Notes under the pieces: model-generated
Told to the model about the DNA's origin: nothing
Database searches by the model: none
What the model saw: the letters and a program-made list of their open reading frames with translations, nothing else
Shown here: piece by piece, positions 8,449 through 13,621 of the stretch
Numbering within the stretch: position 1 is the first letter of the stretch
Layout: the number at the start of each line of letters is the position of its first letter
Assembly (NCBI GenBank): GCA_002317435.1
Contig: DCIQ01000099.1
Span: 1-15,258 of the forward strand
Length of the DNA: 15,258 nucleotides
Direction of reading: 5' to 3'
From: Bacteroidales bacterium UBA1722
GTDB lineage: Bacteria > Bacteroidota > Bacteroidia > Bacteroidales > UBA932
Program-made: the position numbers and the translations under genes

Positions 8449-8453
8449 AAGTA
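8446..8453 (-). promoter_or_regulatory. -7 box of the GH31 promoter
   Basis: The minus strand reads TACTTTTG, a full match to the Bacteroidota TAnnTTTG element. The predicted start of transcription is about 5-6 nt downstream, leaving a leader of roughly 16 nt before ATG 8424. No good TTTG was seen 19-21 nt upstream. It lies in the 153-nt divergent region shared with the 701-residue gene. Confidence 0.5.
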
Positions 8454-8552
8454 TAAAACTGTTTTCATTCATTTAACCTGCGTTTTGATTCAGTATCCCG
8501 ATCAAATGCAGGACAAAGCCGCGATTGACAATAGAATTTTCCGAAAAAACAC

Positions 8553-8560
8553 TATTTTTA
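8553..8560 (+). promoter_or_regulatory. Possible -7 box for the 701-residue gene
   Basis: TATTTTTA differs from TAnnTTTG in the last base and lies 17 nt before ATG 8578. The nearest upstream TTG (8525-8527) is 25 nt away, too far for the usual -33 spacing. A weak call, kept because position and direction fit. Confidence 0.25.
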
Positions 8561-8577
8561 CGCAAAATGTCGAAACT

Positions 8578-10683
8578 ATGCACCTTCTGTTTTTTCTTGC
8601 GGCTGCTCTTTCCTTGACCGGAATCGGCCATCAATCCCCTGAACTGTCAATAAAGGACAATACCATTTTCTGTGGAGAGTGCGAACTTGTCAAGCTTACT
8701 GATTTTGAGGTTTGTTACACTCTTCCCTCGGAAGATATCACCAAAGGCGAGAAAGAATTTACCAGCGCCTTCGCTGACCATCGTCCGGCATTCGAGGCTT
8801 CCGGGAACGGCCTTTACGAGAAGGAGACACAGTCTTCCATGACTCTGTCCAGAACCAGGTACGGACTTGAAATCAATGTGAAAAGTACTTTGAATAATTT
8901 TTCCGAGTATGGTGTCAGTATCCCTTTCAATTTTATGGGGAAATTGAAACGTGGCGGATGGCGGAAACAATATGTTGTCAACAACGTTTTCCGTTCGACT
9001 GACGGAAAAATACTTTACGCATACCTGACAAGCCCCAGCGGCTGCAATATATGCGTAGCTGCCATGAATAATCTTGCCGGTTGGAAAGCGGATTTTCCCT
9101 CATATTCCTGCCATTATTTCGAAAAATTATGTCTATACGCCAATTTTGACAGGGCGTATGGTCCCCGTGAAAGGGAAAACGAAGTCTCATTTCAGATATT
9201 CCCTGTAAAGGATTATGATGACCTTTTGGGAAAACTCTCAAAGATTCTTGATATTCCTTTTCTCGATGTGGATAAGACCGGCGGGAAAATCGGCAGCAGG
9301 GTCAAACTGATTCCTTACGGAAAGATTGATTCCGTAAGAATTGTAAACGATTTTTCAAAGACCTGTAAAACAATCCCTTTTCAAAATGAAATTGAGATTG
9401 AGTACGAAAGCGACACCTATCTGTATCCTGTCAGATGCAGAAAAGGAGAGGCAGTTGTCGGAGGCGAAGCCGAGATATATGGTTACGCAGACATTATTGA
9501 CACTTATCGGAAGACCATGGACCGGGTAAATCTTTTCAGGGTGTTTCATCGGAAGAATTTTGAATTTGACGGCAATCTCTGCGAACACCAGTGCTGGATG
9601 TCGGCCGGTCTCCGCTTCCTGATGAAATATGGGGACAGGATGAATGCCGATGAGAAAAGAAGACTTACCAACAAACTCAACTGTCTGCTGGACCTGATAA
9701 CGGAACCCGACTCGGTAAATGCTATAAAAAGGGTTACCATTCTCAATACCCCTTATGCGGAGTATCCAGCATACAATGTGTTCGGGGATGACAGGTTTCA
9801 GGAAGAAGCGTTCGGCATGACAATCCTTCTGGATGCGTACAAATATTTCGGAGACAGGCTTTATTACGATTACCTTATCAATACCATGGACAGTTTCCTG
9901 AACACCTATCAGAAGGAGGATGGGTCTCTCAGAAGATTCAGCGGCGAAGACTATTCCACCGTATGCTGCCTTATCATTCCGATAATCGATGTAGCCAACT
10001 TTCTTGCTGACAAGGACAAGGCCCGTTCAGACAGATATATGGAAAGTGCCCGGAAGATGGCCTGGCATATCTGCAGAAGGGGAGCCGTGTTCCCTACTGA
10101 GGGGGCTGGCAACCGGGATCCTGAAGATCAGGAGATGGAGGACGGATCCATCTCCTGCTCCGCACTGTCGCTTCTGTACTACTGTGACAATGTGGAGTAT
10201 GTTCCGGAATTCATCACCGCCGCGAAAGAAATCCTCGACCTTCATGAAACCTGGGTGATGCGCTCATCGTCCTGCGGTTCTAAATGCTCGTCACTCCGGT
10301 GGTGGGAGACCTGCTGGGAAGGAGACCAGAACGGTCCGGCTTTCTGTGCGGGTCATGCATGGACTATCTGGCGCGCTGAAGGCGATTGGCTTTATTATAA
10401 ACTCACCGGTGATGAAAAATACTATATCAAAGCTTTCAACGGCTTCATGACAAACATCTCAAAAATACGCCCCGATGGGAATACTTATGCCATCCGCAAC
10501 ATTGATATGATTCCGGGTGGCGGGTTCTACACAGATGCGGAATGTACGGTCTTCAGGCTACAGAACAAATTCCCCGACACGTATGATAGCGGACTTTCCC
10601 GCTATATGTGGATACGGGCCAACGATTCGATTCTGGACCATCTGATATCCGGAGAAGGCGCCCCAAAGGCTGCGTCAAATTGA
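8578..10683 (+). CDS. Unrecognised secreted ~701-residue protein, beta domain plus alpha-helical barrel
   Basis: I do not recognise the family. ATG 8578 is preferred: it opens a signal peptide (MHLLFFLAAALSLTGIG), whereas the frame running back to 8431 overlaps the GH31 promoter and start. Residues ~20-300 are beta-rich (SIKDNTIFCGECELVKL, YGLEINVKSTLNNFSEYGV, NEIEIEYES), like the N-terminal sandwich of many polysaccharide lyases and six-hairpin glycosidases. From ~320 to 690 it is helical with aromatic-rich pairs (KYFGDRLYYDYLINT, YYKLTGDEKYYIKAF). Notable segments are LCEHQCWMSAGLRF, the acidic/aromatic LRWWETCWEGDQNGPAF with candidate catalytic Glu/Asp, and NIDMIPGGGFYTDAECTVF. Cysteines are unusually frequent for an exported Bacteroidota protein. 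Several stretches look more AT-rich by eye than the flanking genes (about 33-45% GC in sampled lines versus 53-57%), which would fit a separate origin. Divergent from GH31, inside the direct-repeat pair. A lyase or hydrolase acting with GH31 is inference. Confidence 0.85.
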   Translation: MHLLFFLAAALSLTGIGHQSPELSIKDNTIFCGECELVKLTDFEVCYTLPSEDITKGEKEFTSAFADHRPAFEASGNGLYEKETQSSMTLSRTRYGLEINVKSTLNNFSEYGVSIPFNFMGKLKRGGWRKQYVVNNVFRSTDGKILYAYLTSPSGCNICVAAMNNLAGWKADFPSYSCHYFEKLCLYANFDRAYGPRERENEVSFQIFPVKDYDDLLGKLSKILDIPFLDVDKTGGKIGSRVKLIPYGKIDSVRIVNDFSKTCKTIPFQNEIEIEYESDTYLYPVRCRKGEAVVGGEAEIYGYADIIDTYRKTMDRVNLFRVFHRKNFEFDGNLCEHQCWMSAGLRFLMKYGDRMNADEKRRLTNKLNCLLDLITEPDSVNAIKRVTILNTPYAEYPAYNVFGDDRFQEEAFGMTILLDAYKYFGDRLYYDYLINTMDSFLNTYQKEDGSLRRFSGEDYSTVCCLIIPIIDVANFLADKDKARSDRYMESARKMAWHICRRGAVFPTEGAGNRDPEDQEMEDGSISCSALSLLYYCDNVEYVPEFITAAKEILDLHETWVMRSSSCGSKCSSLRWWETCWEGDQNGPAFCAGHAWTIWRAEGDWLYYKLTGDEKYYIKAFNGFMTNISKIRPDGNTYAIRNIDMIPGGGFYTDAECTVFRLQNKFPDTYDSGLSRYMWIRANDSILDHLISGEGAPKAASN

Positions 10684-10691
10684 AATTACAT
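10674..10691 (+). repeat. Right copy of the exact 18-bp direct repeat (701-residue gene end)
   Basis: Identical to 6853-6870 and in the same orientation. This copy carries the TGA stop (10681-10683) of the 701-residue gene. The left copy supplies the TAA of GH31, so the two genes end in the two repeats. See the finding on a possible transferred cassette. Confidence 0.85.
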
Positions 10692-10712
10692 CAAAAGATG
10701 AATCGCTATGTG

Positions 10713-10758
10713 ATATCATTTGGGACTGAATCGGATATGTTCAGTCCTGGAATGATAT
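10713..10758 (+). terminator. Interrupted long hairpin downstream of the 701-residue gene
   Basis: Outer arms atatcatt (10713-10720) and aatgatat (10751-10758) and inner arms ggactgaa (10723-10730) and ttcagtcc (10740-10747) are perfect 8+8 bp, separated by a 2/3-nt bulge, with a 9-nt loop. It starts 29 nt after the stop codon. The downstream T-run is poor (a short tttt near 10771), so it may be an mRNA 3'-end stabiliser rather than a true intrinsic terminator. Confidence 0.5.
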
Positions 10759-10833
10759 ATTGAAACGATAATTTTAGATCGGAACGCAGGCCAAGTCACG
10801 TATGGGATTACCAAATGACGCGTCCACAAGAAA

Positions 10834-10871
10834 ACAAGCCACCCGGAAATATGCTCTTCCGGGTGGCTTGT
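10834..10871. terminator. 15-bp perfect hairpin, intrinsic terminator candidate
   Basis: Arms acaagccacccggaa (10834-10848) and ttccgggtggcttgt (10857-10871) pair perfectly around an 8-nt loop. On the plus strand an A-run precedes it (10831-10834) but no T-run follows. On the minus strand the stem is followed by TTTTC. It therefore looks like a terminator working best leftward, or a bidirectional one closing plus-strand transcription of the preceding gene. Confidence 0.65.
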
Positions 10872-10980
10872 GTCCATATGGAGGAAATAAGATGGAAAGA
10901 TTCTCGAAGCCCATGATTTTTTAAGTGAGCCTTTTTTTGAGCGGACGATGTCGTGGAAAAATATTTCTGATGAACTTCCA

Positions 10981-11025
10981 TGTCGGAGCGAAGCGACTCA
11001 GGGGGTTCGGGGGATTAGTCCCCCG
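10981..11025. repeat. C/G-rich structured segment, REP-like element candidate
   Basis: It contains gtcg...cgac arms (10982-10985 and 10993-10996) around gagcgaag, a run of five G, then a hairpin cggggga/tcccccg (11008-11014 and 11019-11025) with loop ttag. The GC-rich, palindromic make-up in an AT-richer intergenic region resembles dispersed bacterial intergenic repeats. No second copy is in this window, so repeat status is unproven. Confidence 0.35.
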
Positions 11026-11037
11026 GTCAGACACTTC

Positions 11038-11110
11038 AGATAACATTATTTGGCCATGCCGTTCAATAAAAAATGGGGTGGACATTTTTTTTGGCCAAAT
11101 AATGTTATCT
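11038..11110. repeat. Perfect 19-bp inverted repeat with 35-nt spacer, overlapping a promoter
   Basis: Left arm agataacattatttggcca (11038-11056) is the exact reverse complement of the right arm at 11092-11110; pairing stops at both outer ends. The spacer is 11057-11091. The right arm contains the first five bases of the TATCTTTG -7 box of the downstream oxidoreductase, so the element lies upstream of the predicted start of transcription and probably acts at the DNA level (operator or invertible site) rather than as an mRNA leader hairpin. Confidence 0.9.
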
Positions 11111-11113
11111 TTG
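11106..11113 (+). promoter_or_regulatory. -7 box (TATCTTTG) of the oxidoreductase/epimerase operon
   Basis: It is a full match to TAnnTTTG, 16 nt upstream of ATG 11130, implying a leader of about 10 nt. In the orientation given, no TTTG/TTG lies at 19-21 nt upstream; the nearest TTTG (11090-11093) is only 12 nt away. Flipping the 35-nt spacer of the overlapping inverted repeat would place a TTG exactly 21 nt upstream. Confidence 0.6.
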
Positions 11114-11129
11114 GAAAAACTAACGCAAT

Positions 11130-12488
11130 ATGAAGAAGTCAGATATGGACAGGAGGCAATTCCTGAAGAATTCGGCCATCGGTGTCGCCGGGATCGTCGC
11201 CGTTCCCGGAATTATTACATCGTGCACAGGCGGTTCCGGGCAGAAGAAACTGAAGCTGGAAGAGATCGAAGTTCCTGAAATTCTTACCAAAGCTCCTGAC
11301 GGCAGGCCGCTGAAGGCCGGTCTTATAGGATGTGGCGGCCGCGGTACCGGAGCTGCCATGAACTTCGTCAGTGCGGGAGACGGACTGACCATAACTGCTT
11401 TGGGTGACGTATTTCAGGACAAGATGGACGAGTGCCGTGCTTCCCTGAGGGAATCCGGAATAGAAGTGCCCGACGACCACTGTTTCGTCGGATTCGACGC
11501 CTACCGGAAAGTGATAGATTCGGACGTGGATGTAGTGCTGCTCTGCACGCCTCCGGCTTTCCGTCCCGAACATTTCGAATATGCCGTGGAGAAAGGAAAG
11601 CATATATTCGCCGAAAAACCGTGCGCCGTGGATGCAGTGGGAGCCAGAAGAATGCTTCAGAAGGCCAAGGAAGCCCAGGGGAAGGGCCTGTGTGTCATCT
11701 CGGGCACCATCCGCAGATCCCAGAGAGACTGTATCGAGACCTATAGGCGCGTGGCCGCGGGAATGATAGGTGAGATCGTATCCGCCCACGTGGTCCGTTT
11801 CGGAGGAAAGCTGTGGCACAAGGCCAGGCAGGCGGGATGGTCCGATATGGAATATATGTTGAGGAACTGGACAAATTTCTGCTGGACTTCAGGTGATTTC
11901 ATCGTGGAGCAGTTCATACACGAAATAGATATGATGACCTGGTTCCTGGGTGACAGGCATCCGGTGATGGCACAGGCTACCGGCGGTCGAGCCAGACGCG
12001 TTACAGGTGATATGTTCGATGAGATAAGTGTCGAATACGTATATGATAACGGACGCAGGGCCCACTGTACTTCGAGACAGATCGACGGATGCGACAACGA
12101 ATTCTGTGTCCGCCTGTACGGGACCAAAGGTTCCACCAACTGTTTCGATACCATATACGACCTGGACGGCAATGTGATCTGGAAGTATCCCGCACCCGCC
12201 GCGGAGGATGAAGACCAGTCCATGGCGGTGCCCAATCCGTATGTGGAGGAGCATATCCGTCTGGTACGTGCCATCCGTGAGGGAAAACCTCTGAACGATA
12301 TGGAAAAACACGTCCAGTCGGTACTTATTGCCCTTATGGGCAGAATGTCGGCATATACGGGCAAGTTCGTCACCTGGGACGACGTGGTGGCGTCGAAGGA
12401 GAAACTCGGTCCCGAGACGTTCGCATTCGGACCTGTACCTGAAGTAAAAGAAGAAGTTCCCGTTCCCGGGGTTGAATATACATTGTAG
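11130..12488 (+). CDS. Tat-type lipoprotein Gfo/Idh/MocA oxidoreductase
   Basis: 452 residues. ATG 11130 fits the nearby -7 box; ATG 11145 (MDRRQF) is an alternative. The leader combines a twin-arginine motif (DRRQFLKNSAIGVAG, residues 7-21) with a lipobox IITSC (Cys 32), so the protein is probably exported folded with its nucleotide and lipid-anchored. The Rossmann domain has the canonical AGLIGCGGRGTG (63-74); IFAEKPCAVDA holds the family Lys (K163). The substrate domain has IVEQFIHEIDMMTWF (H264, D267), the position of the usual substrate-side His/Asp pair. It is expected to perform NAD(P)-dependent oxidation or reduction of a sugar or glycoside carbon. It is the first gene of a two-gene operon, with 2 nt between its stop and the epimerase-like gene. 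It is divergent in sequence from the other oxidoreductase in the window, so the two are not recent duplicates. Confidence 0.92.
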   Translation: MKKSDMDRRQFLKNSAIGVAGIVAVPGIITSCTGGSGQKKLKLEEIEVPEILTKAPDGRPLKAGLIGCGGRGTGAAMNFVSAGDGLTITALGDVFQDKMDECRASLRESGIEVPDDHCFVGFDAYRKVIDSDVDVVLLCTPPAFRPEHFEYAVEKGKHIFAEKPCAVDAVGARRMLQKAKEAQGKGLCVISGTIRRSQRDCIETYRRVAAGMIGEIVSAHVVRFGGKLWHKARQAGWSDMEYMLRNWTNFCWTSGDFIVEQFIHEIDMMTWFLGDRHPVMAQATGGRARRVTGDMFDEISVEYVYDNGRRAHCTSRQIDGCDNEFCVRLYGTKGSTNCFDTIYDLDGNVIWKYPAPAAEDEDQSMAVPNPYVEEHIRLVRAIREGKPLNDMEKHVQSVLIALMGRMSAYTGKFVTWDDVVASKEKLGPETFAFGPVPEVKEEVPVPGVEYTL

Positions 12489-12490
12489 TT

Positions 12491-13417
12491 ATGAAACGTA
12501 GAGAATTCCTCAAATATTCCGCGCTGGCGGCCGGAACATTTTCACTGGCCCCGTCGTGCATGTTGTCCGGGCGCAAATCCTCCGGGGCGGCTTCTGCCGC
12601 CGTTCTGAAGGAGCCGGTACCTATGCGCAAATCCATAATGTGGGGGACCGTAGGTCTGACGGACGTCTCATTCGCGGATGCCTGCCGGACGGTAAAGGCC
12701 GCAGGGTTCGACGGTATCGAGCCGATGAGCCATATGAACAGGTCGGAGGTCATCGAAGGAATGGCCGCCGCGGGATTGTCCGCTTCCAGCGTATGTAATG
12801 CGAAACACTGGTCGATGTTGCTTTCCAGTCCAGACTCGAAGGTCCGCAGCGAAGGTATCAAGGCCCAGATAGAGGCGATGGAAGATGCGAAGGCATACGG
12901 AGCCGATGCGGTTCTGCTGGTGCCCGGACGCGTGGATGCCGAAACCGGTTATCAGGACTGCTGGACCCGTTCCACCGAATGTATCAGGGAACTTGTCCCC
13001 GTCGCCGAAGAGATGCAGGTGGATATATGTCTGGAGAATGTATGGAATAATTTCATTCTCAGTCCTATGGAGGCCAAGATGTATCTGGAGCAGTTCGAAA
13101 GCGAACGTGTGGGATGGTATTTTGACTGCGGGAATATCCTGAATTACGGATGGCCCGAGCATTGGATTCCGATTCTCGGCAGCCATATCAAGCGTGTGCA
13201 TATAAAGGAGTTCGACAAGACTCTGGCTGACAGCCAAGGCCGCTGGAACGGTTTCTCCGCTGAACTTGGCGAAGGAGAGGTGAACTGGCCGGCCGTTATG
13301 GAACAGCTCAGGAAATACTATTCAGGAGGATGGCTGACCACCGAACAGGGCTCTCCTTCGAATGAAGCCGAATTGAGGGATTTGGCCGCGAGGTTGGACA
13401 GAATTATGGGCTCATAG
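12491..13417 (+). CDS. Tat-type sugar isomerase/epimerase-like TIM-barrel protein
   Basis: 308 residues, starting 2 nt after the preceding stop, so probably translationally coupled. The leader MKRREFLKYSALAAGTFS is a twin-arginine signal followed by LAPSC (Cys 23), a possible lipobox. The body is an AP-endonuclease-2/xylose-isomerase-type TIM barrel: IMWGTVGLTDVSFADACRTV, then AGFDGIEPM. Candidate metal ligands are E182 (CLENVWNNF), D212 (WYFDCGNILNYG), H237 (RVHIKEFD) and E285 (LTTEQ), the usual Glu-Asp-His-Glu set, so an active metalloenzyme is likely. Family members isomerise or epimerise keto sugars, and relatives in Bacteroides are reported in keto-glycoside and glycal processing. Pairing with an exported oxidoreductase suggests it handles that enzyme's product. 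The exact reaction is not determinable here. Confidence 0.9.
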   Translation: MKRREFLKYSALAAGTFSLAPSCMLSGRKSSGAASAAVLKEPVPMRKSIMWGTVGLTDVSFADACRTVKAAGFDGIEPMSHMNRSEVIEGMAAAGLSASSVCNAKHWSMLLSSPDSKVRSEGIKAQIEAMEDAKAYGADAVLLVPGRVDAETGYQDCWTRSTECIRELVPVAEEMQVDICLENVWNNFILSPMEAKMYLEQFESERVGWYFDCGNILNYGWPEHWIPILGSHIKRVHIKEFDKTLADSQGRWNGFSAELGEGEVNWPAVMEQLRKYYSGGWLTTEQGSPSNEAELRDLAARLDRIMGS

Positions 13418-13495
13418 CCTTTCGGGGAGATTCACCTTCATTCGGGAAAGTTTCTGACAGAAAGTCCGGGGCTGGTATAAAGCCAAACGGGGAAG

Positions 13496-13570
13496 TGGGA
13501 CCTAGCAGACTCGAACTGCTGACCTCTTGCGTGTGAAGCAAGCGCTCTAAACCGGCTGAGCTAAGGTCCC
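13496..13570 (-). tRNA. tRNA-Val (anticodon CAC)
   Basis: The minus strand folds into a complete cloverleaf: acceptor gggacct/aggtccc with discriminator A, D-arm gctc/gagc, anticodon stem cttgc/gcaag with loop ttcacac (anticodon CAC at 13535-13533, reading GUG), variable loop, and T-arm agcag/ctgct with loop ttcgagt. The 3' CCA is not encoded. It is transcribed away from the GH95 gene; its 3' end faces the oxidoreductase/epimerase operon. Confidence 0.96.
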
Positions 13571-13584
13571 GTTGAAATCGGGTG

Positions 13585-13613
13585 CAAATATAAACACTTT
13601 GTCGCTAAAGCAA
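13585..13613 (-). promoter_or_regulatory. Promoter of tRNA-Val
   Basis: The minus strand has TATATTTG (13592-13585), a full match to TAnnTTTG, with TTG at 13613-13611, 18 nt upstream. The -7 box ends 14 nt before the mature tRNA 5' end. It is the best two-part Bacteroidota promoter in the window and overlaps the upstream region of the GH95 gene. Confidence 0.6.
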
Positions 13614-13621
13614 CGCAATTA

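Larger units (their letters stand above)
10684..11129. other. 446-nt structured intergenic region
   Basis: I see no credible gene in this stretch. In order it holds the tail of the 18-bp direct repeat, a two-part hairpin (10713-10758), a 15-bp-stem hairpin (10834-10871), a C/G-rich structured segment (10981-11025), a perfect 19-bp inverted repeat (11038-11110) and the -7 box of the next gene (11106-11113). A small open frame starting at 10925 runs through these elements into the next gene in another frame and looks spurious. Confidence 0.7.

Noticed and set aside
8431..8577. Longer start for the 701-residue protein at 8431
   Set aside because: It would run through the divergent promoter region and the GH31 start and bury the signal peptide at residue 50.
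11038..11110. Reading the 19-bp inverted repeat as a rho-independent terminator or riboswitch
   Set aside because: The right arm overlaps a full TAnnTTTG box and no U-run follows it, so it lies in promoter DNA rather than in the leader of the downstream transcript. No riboswitch core was recognised.
11139..11819. 226-residue minus-strand frame inside the second oxidoreductase
   Set aside because: Antisense to clear Rossmann-fold coding sequence and of low-complexity composition; treated as a shadow frame.
13451..13485. Short palindromes (tttctg-a-cagaaa; ggct...agcc) as terminators for tRNA-Val or the epimerase gene
   Set aside because: The stems are only 4-6 bp and no T-run follows on either strand.
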